Below, piece after piece: positions 1 to 6,239 of a stretch of DNA of 7,538 nt. A model generated the notes under the pieces. It saw only the letters and a list, made by a program, of their open reading frames with translations, searched no databases and had not been told where the DNA came from. The position numbers and the translations under genes are program-made. Numbering within the stretch: position 1 is the first letter of the stretch; each line of letters opens with the position of its first letter. This stretch comes from Polaromonas sp. (GTDB lineage: Bacteria > Pseudomonadota > Gammaproteobacteria > Burkholderiales > Burkholderiaceae_C): contig JABMMH010000061.1 in the NCBI GenBank assembly GCA_013205645.1, positions 1 to 7,538 of the forward strand. The letters are read 5' to 3'.

Positions 1-89
1 ATCAGCAGGTCGGTGTCGGCCAAGCGAACGCGGTCGCCGACCGTCGGGCCAAACATTTCAGCGTAAGCACGTCGTCCAATGGTTGCCAT
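1..89 (-). CDS. ureC: Urease subunit alpha (UreC), N-terminal fragment
   Basis: This is the first 29 codons (plus 2 nt) of the catalytic urease subunit, which hydrolyses urea to ammonia and carbamate at a di-nickel centre in the cytoplasm. The visible protein begins [20 protein letters not shown] and continues VRLADTDLL. This is the strongly conserved UreC N-terminus, including the [18 protein letters not shown] block. The carbamylated lysine, nickel-binding histidines and active-site flap lie beyond the window, so activity cannot be judged. The ATG at 89-87 lies 33 nt after the ureB stop, and no strong Shine-Dalgarno is visible (only a weak GAGA-like stretch). It is the last gene seen in the leftward operon ureA - small gene - ureB - ureC. 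Truncation is by the window edge only. Identification is by recognised family sequence and is very secure. Confidence 0.95.
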   Translation of the reverse strand, partial: MATIGRRAYAEMFGPTVGDRVRLADTDLL

Positions 90-122
90 GGGGATGTCTC
101 GAAAAAATCAAATGAAAGTAAA

Positions 123-440
123 TTACAGCGCGCCTTGGACAAGACCGCGAAAGCCGTAGACCTTGCGTTCGCCAGCGTAGTCAACCAACTCGACCGTGCG
201 TTGCTGGCCGGGTTCGAAGCGCACCGCCATGCCGGAAGCGATGTTCAACCGCATGCCACGCGCAGCGTCGCGGTCAAAACCCAGCGCCGCGTTGGTCTCG
301 GCAAAGTGGTAGTGCGAGCCCACCTGAATCGGCCGGTCAGCGGTGTTTTGCACCACCATGCTGACGGTTTTTCGGCCGGGATTTAGCACATGGTCGCCAG
401 CGTCAATCAGGTATTCGCCAGGGATCATGCGCACGCTCAT
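123..440 (-). CDS. ureB: Urease subunit beta (UreB)
   Basis: The 105-residue product matches the usual 101-106 residues of bacterial urease beta subunits, a structural partner of UreA and UreC in the (ABC)3 enzyme. Recognisable family blocks are MIPGEY near the N-terminus (5-10), [12 protein letters not shown] (36-47 region), [10 protein letters not shown] (61-70), AVRFEPGQ (72-79), and the C-terminal [14 protein letters not shown] chose the ATG at 440-438 (MSVRMIPG...) because it overlaps the stop of the preceding small gene as ATGA, typical of translational coupling. The internal ATG at 428 (MIPGEY...) is the other plausible start and matches many annotated UreB proteins. The frame stays open a further 27 codons upstream to 521, but that part overlaps the small gene and does not resemble UreB. 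The stop is TAA at 125-123. Confidence 0.96.
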   Translation of the reverse strand: MSVRMIPGEYLIDAGDHVLNPGRKTVSMVVQNTADRPIQVGSHYHFAETNAALGFDRDAARGMRLNIASGMAVRFEPGQQRTVELVDYAGERKVYGFRGLVQGAL

Positions 441-619
441 TTGTCGCCCCTGAACAGCCACAACGCCGCGCCGATAGCCAGTGCCAAGGCGACAAAACCG
501 AAGGCGTCGGTGCTGTGCCAATGCGAGCCAAATAAACCATGACCGTCATGCGCAAAGACCGTGGTGGAAAGCGCGGCCATGGCGGATGCAGCGGCGGTTT
601 TGATTAACTTGAAGTTCAT
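437..619 (-). CDS. Small His-rich secreted/membrane protein in the urease operon
   Basis: This 60-residue ORF sits between ureA and ureB. Its ATG (619-617) is 2 nt after the ureA stop and its TGA overlaps the ureB start as ATGA, so it is embedded in the operon as a translated gene. The sequence has three parts. The first is a basic, hydrophobic N-terminus (MNFKLIK then an Ala-rich core) ending in VFA-H, which looks like a signal peptide cleaved near residue 23. The second is a short histidine-rich stretch, [15 protein letters not shown] (24-38), with His at 24, 27, 33 and 35. The third is a hydrophobic segment (about 40-56) ending in RGDK, which would anchor the C-terminus. Urease needs nickel, and the AHDGH start recalls the mature N-terminus of HupE/UreJ nickel permeases. 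A periplasmic nickel- or metal-handling role is therefore a reasonable inference, not a demonstrated one. No Shine-Dalgarno is obvious, so coupling to ureA translation is likely. Function unknown. Confidence 0.82.
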   Translation of the reverse strand: MNFKLIKTAAASAMAALSTTVFAHDGHGLFGSHWHSTDAFGFVALALAIGAALWLFRGDK

Positions 620-621
620 GG

Positions 622-924
622 TCAAACAATCGGTTGGTGGACGGTGACGAGCTTGGTGCCGTCGGGGAAGGTCGCTTCGACCTGGATGTCGGTGATCAGG
701 TCGGCGATGCCGTCCATCACGTCGGCGCGGGTCAAGATGGTGCGGCCTTCGCTCATGAGCTGGGCGACGGTTTTGCCGTCGCGTGCGCCTTCCATGACGG
801 CGGCGCTGAGCAGTGCCACAGCTTCTGGGTAGTTGAGTTTGAGTCCACGGGCGCGTCGGCGCTCGGCCAACAGTCCGGCCGTGAAAATCAGCAGCTTGTC
901 TTTTTCTCTGGGGGTCAGTTCCAT
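622..924 (-). CDS. ureA: Urease subunit gamma (UreA)
   Basis: The 100-residue product is exactly the usual length of the urease gamma subunit, the smallest structural chain of the trimeric (ABC)3 enzyme. The sequence runs [20 protein letters not shown], then [37 protein letters not shown] (41-57), [31 protein letters not shown] to the end. All are recognisable UreA signature blocks. The start at 924-922 is supported by a GGAG Shine-Dalgarno at 933-930, with 5 nt between it and the ATG. The same frame is open further upstream to 1047, but that extension does not resemble UreA. It is the first gene of the leftward operon. The ureD gene that often precedes ureA is not here; a divergent sensor kinase gene takes that place. 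The 5' region contains a sigma-54-like promoter (968-983). Confidence 0.97.
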   Translation of the reverse strand: MELTPREKDKLLIFTAGLLAERRRARGLKLNYPEAVALLSAAVMEGARDGKTVAQLMSEGRTILTRADVMDGIADLITDIQVEATFPDGTKLVTVHQPIV

Positions 925-967
925 GTTTTCTCCGGGTGGGCCATTTGTTTTGGCCACAAGGCTGAAA

Positions 968-983
968 GGCAAGATTAATGCCA
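968..983 (-). promoter_or_regulatory. Candidate sigma-54 promoter for the urease operon
   Basis: Read on the minus strand the element is TGGCATTAATCTTGCC. It matches the sigma-54 consensus TGGCAC-N5-TTGCW at 9 of the main positions and has the invariant GG (982-981) and GC (970-969) separated by exactly 10 nt. The predicted transcript start is near 957, giving a leader of about 33 nt before ureA with the Shine-Dalgarno inside it. Urease operons are classic nitrogen-regulated genes, which makes a sigma-54/NtrC-type promoter biologically sensible. No convincing NtrC enhancer pair was found nearby. Transcription starts were not measured, so this remains a sequence match. Confidence 0.6.
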
Positions 984-1003
984 CGCCAAGCTCTGTCGTG
1001 GCA
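979..1003. repeat. Perfect 7-bp inverted repeat at the divergent promoter
   Basis: TGCCACG (979-985) and CGTGGCA (997-1003) are exact reverse complements separated by 11 nt. Both arms contain the -24 boxes (TGGCA) of the two oppositely facing sigma-54-like promoters, so the dyad is at least partly explained by head-to-head promoter geometry. The arms extend 2 bp (CG) beyond the -24 core, so a dimeric regulator site, for example for the adjacent LuxR-type regulator, is also possible. Confidence 0.6.
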
Positions 1004-1014
1004 CAGAAACTGCA
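999..1014 (+). promoter_or_regulatory. Candidate sigma-54 promoter for the sensor kinase operon
   Basis: TGGCACAGAAACTGCA carries a perfect -24 box (TGGCAC), a 5-nt spacer and CTGCA in place of TTGCA. The key GG (1000-1001) and GC (1012-1013) are exactly 10 nt apart. The expected transcript start is around 1024-1026, about 25 nt before the ATG at 1051. That position would leave almost no leader for the alternative TTG start at 1030, so it also favours the ATG. It lies back-to-back with the ureA-facing promoter, with 17 nt between the two GG pairs. Confidence 0.58.
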
Positions 1015-1050
1015 CAACAGGCAGGCGGCTTGCCGTATCAATCTCATGCC

Positions 1051-4000
1051 ATGAACGATTCACTGCCACTCTCCGCATCGCCGCTTGTCCCGGCGGCAGA
1101 GCTGCGCCCGCCAAAGGCCCCGGTGCAGCACATCATCAAGGTCAGGCGTGACTACAACAGCTGGGTTGCCAGCGAAACCATGGAAGACTACGCGCTGCGC
1201 TTCACGCCGCAGCGCTTTCGCAAGTGGTCTGAATGGCGGGTTGCCAACACCGCTTTTGGTGCGGCCGCGTTTTTGATTCTGGAGGCTGTCGGCGCCACCT
1301 TGCTGGTCAAGTACGGCTTCACCAATGCGTTCTGGGCCATTTTGGCAACCGGTCTGATCATCTTCATGGCGGGTCTGCCTATCAGCATTTACGCTGCGCG
1401 CTACGGCGTTGACATGGACTTGCTGACGCGCGGTGCCGGCTTTGGCTACATCGGCTCGACGCTGACTTCGCTGATCTACGCCTCCTTTACTTTCATCTTC
1501 TTTGCGCTCGAAGCCGCCGTCATGGCTTATGCGTTGGAACTTGCACTGGGCATTCCGCCGGCGTGGGGCTATTTAATTTGCGCACTGGTGGTCATTCCGC
1601 TGGTGACGCACGGTGTCTCGACCATCAGCCGGCTGCAGGTGTGGACGCAACCGGTCTGGCTGTTGATGATGGTGCTGCCCTTTGTCTATGTGCTGATGCG
1701 CGATCCTGGTGCATTCTCGGGCGTTGTGCACTACGCTGGTGAGAGCGGCACCGCTGACGGCTTTGATTTGCACCTGTTTGGTGCTGGTTTGACGGTGGGG
1801 ATTGCGCTCATCACGCAGATGGGCGAGCAGGCGGATTACCTGCGCTTCATGCCGGTGCAAACGCCTGCCACGCGCTGGCGCTGGTGGGCGGGCGTGTTGG
1901 CCGGTGGGCCAGGCTGGGTTTTGCTGGGCGTGGTCAAAATGCTGTGCGGCGTGTTGCTGGCCTACTTGGCCATCAGCAACATGGTGCCGCCAGACCGCGC
2001 GGTCGACCCGAACCAAATGTACTTGGCGGCCTACGAGTATGTTTTTCCTAACTACGGCTGGGCGGTGGCGGCGACGGCGCTGTTTGTGGTGATCTCGCAG
2101 CTCAAGATCAATGTCACCAACGCCTATGCTGGCTCGCTGGCGTGGTCTAACTTCTTTTCGCGACTGACGCACAGCCATCCGGGTCGCGTGGTCTGGGTCG
2201 TCTTCAATACATTCATCGCTTTCATGTTGATGGAGATGAATGTCTTCAAGGCCTTGGGCGACGTGCTCGGCCTGTATTCCAACATCGCCATCGCCTGGAT
2301 GATGGCGGTGGTTGCGGACTTGGTCATCAACAAACCGCTCGGCTTGTCGCCCAAAGGCATTGAGTTCAAGCGGGCGCATTTGTATGACGTCAATCCGGTG
2401 GGCGTCGGTGCCATGGCCTTGGCTTCAGTGTTGTCGGTAGCTGCGTATCTGGGTGCGTTTGGGCCGCTGGCGCAGGCTTTTTCAGCAGTGATCGCGATGC
2501 TCACAGCGCTCATCACCGCACCGCTGATCGCTTGGGCTACGCGCGGTCGTTATTACATCGCCCGTGAGGCGGAGAACATTGAAGACGCAGCACCTGTGCC
2601 CGGTGTTTTTCGCGCCCACCGCATGAGCCGCTGCGTGATTTGTGAGCGCGAGTACGAAAGCCCCGACATGGCGCATTGCCCGGCGTACCAAGGTGCCATC
2701 TGCTCTCTGTGCTGCACGCTCGACGCGCGTTGTGGCGACATGTGCAAGCCGCACGCCAGTCTGGCGTCGCAATGGTCGGCCACTTTGCGCTGGTTGTTGC
2801 CGCGCCGTATCTGGCCGTACTTAGACACCGGACTGGGTCATTTTTTGTTGCTGATGTTGGTCATCGTGCCGCTGTTGGGCAGTGTTTTTGGCTTGCTGTA
2901 TCACCAAGAGCTACGGCCGCTGGCGGAGGCCGCGGGCGTCTCTGGTGCGGCTTTGCGTTCAGGCTTTGTCAAGGCCTATATGGCGCTGCTACTCATCGCC
3001 GGCATGGTGGCGTGGTGGATGGTGCTGGCTCAAAAGAGTCGTCAAGTGGCGCAAGAAGAATCCAACCGGCAGACGCATTTGCTGATGCAAGAGATTGATT
3101 CGCACCGGCAAACCGACGAGGCGTTGCAACGCGCCAAGCAAGTCGCTGATCAAGCCAACCAAGCCAAGAGCCGCTACATCAGCGCCATCAGCCACGAACT
3201 CCGCACGCCGCTCAACAGCATCTTGGGTTATGCGCAGCTGATGGGCGAAGACCCGTCGATCCCGCCGCACCGCCGGCAGGCCGTCAGTGTCATCAAGCGC
3301 GGCGGCGAACATCTGTTGTCGCTGATTGAGGGCACCTTAGACATCGCGCGCATCGAAAGCGGCAAGCTCACCTTGAACGTCAAGCCCATGCATTTTGCCG
3401 ATGGCGTGCAGGAAATGGCGAATCTGTTTGAGCTCGAAGCGCTGGCCAAAGGTTTGCAATTCAAGTTTGAGCCTGAAGGCGCGATGCCACGGGTGGTGCG
3501 GGCTGACGAAAAACGCGTGCGGCAAATCCTCATCAACCTGCTGGGCAACGCCATCAAGTTCACCTCCAGCGGCAGCGTCACGCTGCGCGTGCGCTATGCC
3601 CGCGAGATGGCCTTGATCGATGTGGAAGACACGGGGCCGGGCTTGTCTGAAGCAGAACGTGAGCGCATTTTTGAGCCCTTCACTCGCGCCCACAGTGTCA
3701 GCACCAGCAGTGGCGCCGCGCCAGGTGCAGGCTTGGGTCTGACCATCGCGAAGATGCTGACCGACCTGATGGGTGGCGAGATGACGCTGACCAGCGCGCC
3801 CGGGGTCGGCTCTATTTTCCGGGTGAAGTTGTTTTTGCCCGATCTGCACCAAGCAGCCGGAACCCCCACGAGCGTGCCGCCGTTGAAGCGCCCGCGCCAT
3901 GGTTATGCCGGTGAGCGCCGGCGCATCTTGGTGGTCGACAACGAAGAGGCGGACCGCGATATTCTGGCCAGTCTGTTGCAGCCGCTGGGTTTTGAGATTC

Positions 4001-4590
4001 GCACCGCTGTCAGCGGCCACGACTGTCTTGATTTGTTGGCCGCCGGTTTGCAGCCGCACGCGATTTTGATGGACTTGGCCATGCCCGGCATCGACGGCTG
4101 GGAAACCATTCGCAGGCTGCGTGCCTTGGGGGCATCGTCTGCATCTTTGCAGTCAGTGCAGCCGCAGATTGCAATCGTTTCGGCCAACGCTTTTGACAAG
4201 GGGCTGGAGAACGATGTCGGCATCCGCAACGAAGACTTCATCCTCAAACCGGTGCGCCACAGCGAGCTGCTGGATTGGCTTGAACGCCAACTGTCCCTGA
4301 CCTGGCTGACGCAAACGCCTGCCCCTGCTCCAGCTGTGGTGGTCGCGCCACTGACAGCGCTCGTGTGGCCGGCAGCGACAGAGTTGAAGGCGCTCAGCGA
4401 ACTGATCAATCTGGGTTTTTTCCGCGGCATCATGAACCAGCTCGACAAGATCGACAAAGCCCAGCCCGAGTGCCATGCTTTTGTGGCCGCCATGCAAGCA
4501 CTGGCGCGTCAATTTGAGTTTGAAGCCATGGCCCGGCAAATCGAAGCCCATGCCGCTTTGCAAAATACGCTTTCAGGAGCCGCCACATGA
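1051..4590 (+). CDS. NCS1 transporter-like hybrid sensor histidine kinase with receiver domain
   Basis: A 1179-residue inner-membrane hybrid kinase (numbering from the ATG at 1051). Residues about 30-500 form a transporter-like domain of the NCS1 nucleobase/hydantoin family, with about 12 hydrophobic segments and an NCS1-type amphipathic start ([19 protein letters not shown], 33-51). A cysteine cluster follows (C528, C531, C543, C551, C554, C555, C561, C565), then two membrane helices (about 597-617, 642-660) and a coiled linker. HisKA has the phospho-acceptor H715 in [10 protein letters not shown]. HATPase shows the N box [11 protein letters not shown] (828-838), DTGPGL, FEPF and GAGLGLTIA. 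The receiver (about 957-1083) has D963, phospho-acceptor D1008, S1044 and K1066. A short helical tail resembles tails seen after receivers in some hybrid kinases, without an obvious HPt histidine. All catalytic motifs look intact. The ligand is unknown; urea, or an NCS1 substrate (pyrimidine, allantoin, hydantoin), is inferred from the family and from divergent urease. The response regulator start overlaps the stop (ATGA). An in-frame TTG at 1030 is an alternative start. Confidence 0.93.
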   Translation: MNDSLPLSASPLVPAAELRPPKAPVQHIIKVRRDYNSWVASETMEDYALRFTPQRFRKWSEWRVANTAFGAAAFLILEAVGATLLVKYGFTNAFWAILATGLIIFMAGLPISIYAARYGVDMDLLTRGAGFGYIGSTLTSLIYASFTFIFFALEAAVMAYALELALGIPPAWGYLICALVVIPLVTHGVSTISRLQVWTQPVWLLMMVLPFVYVLMRDPGAFSGVVHYAGESGTADGFDLHLFGAGLTVGIALITQMGEQADYLRFMPVQTPATRWRWWAGVLAGGPGWVLLGVVKMLCGVLLAYLAISNMVPPDRAVDPNQMYLAAYEYVFPNYGWAVAATALFVVISQLKINVTNAYAGSLAWSNFFSRLTHSHPGRVVWVVFNTFIAFMLMEMNVFKALGDVLGLYSNIAIAWMMAVVADLVINKPLGLSPKGIEFKRAHLYDVNPVGVGAMALASVLSVAAYLGAFGPLAQAFSAVIAMLTALITAPLIAWATRGRYYIAREAENIEDAAPVPGVFRAHRMSRCVICEREYESPDMAHCPAYQGAICSLCCTLDARCGDMCKPHASLASQWSATLRWLLPRRIWPYLDTGLGHFLLLMLVIVPLLGSVFGLLYHQELRPLAEAAGVSGAALRSGFVKAYMALLLIAGMVAWWMVLAQKSRQVAQEESNRQTHLLMQEIDSHRQTDEALQRAKQVADQANQAKSRYISAISHELRTPLNSILGYAQLMGEDPSIPPHRRQAVSVIKRGGEHLLSLIEGTLDIARIESGKLTLNVKPMHFADGVQEMANLFELEALAKGLQFKFEPEGAMPRVVRADEKRVRQILINLLGNAIKFTSSGSVTLRVRYAREMALIDVEDTGPGLSEAERERIFEPFTRAHSVSTSSGAAPGAGLGLTIAKMLTDLMGGEMTLTSAPGVGSIFRVKLFLPDLHQAAGTPTSVPPLKRPRHGYAGERRRILVVDNEEADRDILASLLQPLGFEIRTAVSGHDCLDLLAAGLQPHAILMDLAMPGIDGWETIRRLRALGASSASLQSVQPQIAIVSANAFDKGLENDVGIRNEDFILKPVRHSELLDWLERQLSLTWLTQTPAPAPAVVVAPLTALVWPAATELKALSELINLGFFRGIMNQLDKIDKAQPECHAFVAAMQALARQFEFEAMARQIEAHAALQNTLSGAAT
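2632..2745 (+). other. Eight-cysteine cluster inside the sensor kinase
   Basis: The segment encodes CX2C-X11-C-X7-CX2CC-X5-C-X3-C (C528 to C565 of the kinase), with a histidine directly before the third cysteine (AHC). It lies just after the last helix of the NCS1-like domain and before the two extra membrane helices, so it should sit at a membrane surface, most likely cytoplasmic because NCS1 proteins have a cytoplasmic C-terminus. The spacing suggests a zinc-binding structural knuckle or a redox/Fe-S site. I do not recognise it as a named domain. The residues are visible directly; the cofactor is inference. Confidence 0.75.
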
Positions 4591-5582
4591 GCCCCATGAA
4601 TTCCCCGCCGCTGGCGCAAACGCTGGACCGCGCCAACAGCGACGTTGTGTTGATCGTCGATGACGTGCCGGACAACTTGTCCGTGCTGCACGACGCGCTG
4701 GACGAATCGGGCTACACCGTGCTGGTGGCCACCACTGGCGAGGCGGCCTTGCAGCGCGCCGCGCAAGCGCTGCCCGACATTATTTTGCTAGACGCCATGA
4801 TGCCCGGCATGGATGGTTTTGAGGTGGCACGCCGGCTCAAAGCCTCACCCGTCACAGCGCCAATTCCGATCGTCTTCATGACCGGGCTGACCGAGACCGA
4901 ATACTTGGTGGCGGCGCTCGACGTCGGCGGCGTCGACTACGTTACCAAGCCGATCAAACCTAAAGAAGTGCTGGCGCGCATTGCGGTGCATCTGCAAGGC
5001 GCACGAGAAAAGCGCCAAGCCCGTAACGCCCTGGACGCCTTTGGCTACGCCACCATCACGGTGCGCGTGAGCGACGGCAAGCTGATGTGGCAAACACCGC
5101 TGGCGCGCGAGCTATTACAGCGCTACTACGGGACGGCCGCACCGCAAACGCCAGAAGCGGTGCTGAACTGGCTGCGTCGGCACGTGGCCACAGCCGAGCA
5201 ATTGGCCTTACAGCAGACAGAACCGCAAACCGAGCCGCCGCGTCTGAGCATTGAGCAGGGCGCCAAGCGCCTGACCTGCCGACTGCACCAGCAGACTGGC
5301 GACGACGACTGGTTGATCATCATGCGCGAAGAGTCGGATGAGACCGTCATTCAAGCCATGAGCCTGAGCTTCAAGCTGACGGCGCGCGAAGCCGAGGTGC
5401 TGTATTGGGTCGTCAAAGGCAAGATCAACCGGGATATTGGTGACATTTTGGGGACCAGCCCAATGACGGTGAAAAAACACCTTGAGCGGGTTTTTGCCAA
5501 GCTCGGCGTCGAAACTCGGACCGCCGCGGCCGGCATGGCCATGAACCGCATCCGGCAGTTGCACCCGCAGTTTGAAAACTAG
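4587..5582 (+). CDS. LuxR-family response regulator (REC - PAS-like - HTH)
   Basis: This 331-residue protein is the likely cytoplasmic partner of the hybrid kinase, which it overlaps by four bases (ATGA). The receiver domain (about 18-138) has the acidic pair D25/D26, phospho-acceptor D69 in ILLDAMMPGMDGFEV, T99 and K121 in VTKPIKP, so it should be phosphorylatable. Residues about 145-250 form a middle domain that looks PAS-like at its start (FGYATITVRVSDGKLMWQT). That extra domain makes the protein about 100 residues longer than the NarL/FixJ norm. Residues 263-316 are a LuxR/GerE helix-turn-helix: LTAREAEVLYWVVKGKINRD, then IGDILGTSPMTVKKHLERVF and AKLGVETRTAAA. Targets are not known; the divergent kinase/urease intergenic region is the obvious first candidate. 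A second in-frame ATG four codons in (MNSPPLAQ) is an alternative start. The stop is TAG, and no clear intrinsic terminator follows. Confidence 0.94.
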   Translation: MSPMNSPPLAQTLDRANSDVVLIVDDVPDNLSVLHDALDESGYTVLVATTGEAALQRAAQALPDIILLDAMMPGMDGFEVARRLKASPVTAPIPIVFMTGLTETEYLVAALDVGGVDYVTKPIKPKEVLARIAVHLQGAREKRQARNALDAFGYATITVRVSDGKLMWQTPLARELLQRYYGTAAPQTPEAVLNWLRRHVATAEQLALQQTEPQTEPPRLSIEQGAKRLTCRLHQQTGDDDWLIIMREESDETVIQAMSLSFKLTAREAEVLYWVVKGKINRDIGDILGTSPMTVKKHLERVFAKLGVETRTAAAGMAMNRIRQLHPQFEN

Positions 5583-5663
5583 CCAACAGCGGCCAAAAGC
5601 GGCTATTCATCGTCCGGTTTAGCTTGGTTTGGGGTTTTGCGTGCAGCATCTTGTATAAAACGC

Positions 5664-5669
5664 TACAAT
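5664..5669 (+). promoter_or_regulatory. Possible sigma-70 -10 box (TACAAT)
   Basis: TACAAT in an AT-rich patch (TATAAAA lies 10 nt upstream) downstream of the response regulator gene is the best housekeeping -10 match before the 78-aa gene and infA. No good -35 box lies at 16-18 nt; TTGCGT at 5637-5642 is too far at 21 nt. Weak call. Confidence 0.3.
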
Positions 5670-5918
5670 CAGCGCTTCGGTATCGCAATAGCTTTATGTG
5701 TCCAGCCTTTCCAAATTCAAATCTTGAAGTGGCTTGATCCCATCAGCGCGGCGCTTCTCAGAGCCCGGACTTCTCAGTGTTTTCAGTGCCCATACAGCCC
5801 TGAACCTTGTCAGCACTGTTCTATTTTCCTAGCAAAGACTTCCCAAGCGGTGCCTATACCGGTGAAAAACCGGACCTCCCTTGGCTTGCTCGCAAGTCGT
5901 TTGTTTTCCTTTTTATTT

Positions 5919-5951
5919 GTGCCCGGCCCAAGCTGGGGCACCGCATTTTTT
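5919..5951 (+). promoter_or_regulatory. Hairpin plus U-tract directly before a start codon (possible attenuator)
   Basis: GTGCCC (5919-5924) can pair with GGGCAC (5936-5941). Four nucleotides later comes an A followed by six T's, ending just before the ATG at 5952. The layout resembles a weak intrinsic terminator. The GGGG at 5935-5938, the nearest purine-rich candidate ribosome site, is mostly inside the stem. It could therefore affect transcription or translation of the 78-aa gene. Structure is inferred by eye. Confidence 0.4.
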
Positions 5952-6188
5952 ATGAATTATCACCACCTTATTGAGGTTGGTAAGTACCGGGTTTCACCCC
6001 TGGCAACCCAACTTGACGATGGCGGCTTTGCTGCATCCGTCTCTATCCGTTCTGGCAAAGGCAGTGGCACGCACGACCGTGTGTCCCGCTTCACCAGATT
6101 GTTCGACAATGCGCCTGCCGCATTGCATTACGCGACCGAGCACGCGCTGGCCTGGATTGGCGAGCGAAACACACGCGCACTGGCTTAA
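5952..6188 (+). CDS. Conserved-looking small protein of unknown function (78 aa)
   Basis: The 78-residue product begins MNYHHLIEVGKYRVSPLATQ and continues LDDGGFAASVSIRSGKG, then HDRVSRFTRLFDNAPAALHY, and ATEHALAWIGERN. There is no signal peptide or membrane segment. It looks like one small alpha/beta domain with a strand-rich first half (YRVSPLA, GFAASVSIRSG) and a C-terminal helix (residues about 54-72). I recall similar short hypothetical proteins in Burkholderiales but cannot assign a function. I chose the ATG at 5952 because protein-like composition begins there; the frame is open a further 105 codons upstream without plausible content. No good Shine-Dalgarno is present, and the start sits behind a hairpin. 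It lies 51 nt before infA on the same strand, so a shared transcript is likely. Confidence 0.78.
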   Translation: MNYHHLIEVGKYRVSPLATQLDDGGFAASVSIRSGKGSGTHDRVSRFTRLFDNAPAALHYATEHALAWIGERNTRALA

Positions 6189-6239
6189 AGCCAAGACGCC
6201 CAGCCGAGATTTTTGTATTTATCTTAAGGAGATGCAGCC

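Larger units (their letters stand above)
5583..5951 (+). other. Non-coding stretch: long structured leader upstream of the 78-aa gene and infA
   Basis: I see no credible coding sequence in these 369 bases. The frame of the downstream gene is open back to 5637, but the extension has no protein-like character. A possible -10 box (TACAAT) lies at 5664-5669, which would give a leader of about 275 nt. The leader holds several hairpins: CAGTGC/GCACTG (5784-5789 with 5813-5818), CCGGT-gaaaa-ACCGG (5859-5873), GGCTTG-ctcg-CAAGTC (5883-5898, one G-T pair, followed by a T-rich tract), and GTGCCC/GGGCAC (5919-5941). A competing CGGT/ACCG pairing (5848-5861) overlaps the second of these. Long structured leaders are typical of cold-shock mRNAs; that this is one is inference. 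Confidence 0.5.

Noticed and set aside
441..521. N-terminal extension of UreB (27 codons, MAQHRRL...)
   Set aside because: It overlaps the small operon gene out of frame, does not resemble UreB, and the ATGA coupling supports the start at 440.
925..1047. N-terminal extension of UreA with a signal-peptide-like start
   Set aside because: UreA is a cytoplasmic protein of 100 residues, and the GGAG site fits the ATG at 924. The extension runs through the promoter region.
1030..1050. TTG start extending the sensor kinase by seven residues (MPYQSHA...)
   Set aside because: An AGGCGG-like stretch precedes the TTG, so it is possible. The predicted sigma-54 transcript start at about 1025 would leave almost no leader, and the ATG at 1051 is the more usual choice. 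Kept only as an alternative.
925..1050. NtrC-type enhancer dyad (GCACC-N5-GGTGC) in the divergent region
   Set aside because: No matching dyad was found. The inverted repeat present has an 11-nt spacer and is largely accounted for by the two -24 boxes.
437..1114. 225-residue open frame spanning ureA on the same strand
   Set aside because: Only its last 60 codons (from the ATG at 619) look like a real gene. The rest is out-of-frame ureA and intergenic sequence.
1573..2379. 268-residue open frame antisense to the sensor kinase
   Set aside because: It has His/Arg/Gln-rich composition typical of the reverse complement of a GC-rich membrane-protein gene, and no recognisable domain. The sense frame is unmistakably coding.
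3337..4059. 240-residue open frame antisense to the kinase catalytic region
   Set aside because: It is a shadow frame opposite the HATPase and receiver domains, with no motif or ribosome site of its own.
5581..5604. Possible terminator after the response regulator gene (AGCC...GGCT)
   Set aside because: Only a 4-bp pairing, with a direct AGCGGC repeat rather than an inverted one, and no T-run follows.
5637..5951. Upstream in-frame extension of the 78-aa protein to 183 residues
   Set aside because: The extension is Cys-, Pro- and Phe-rich with no domain character, starts at TTG, and coincides with multiple hairpins. It reads as untranslated leader.
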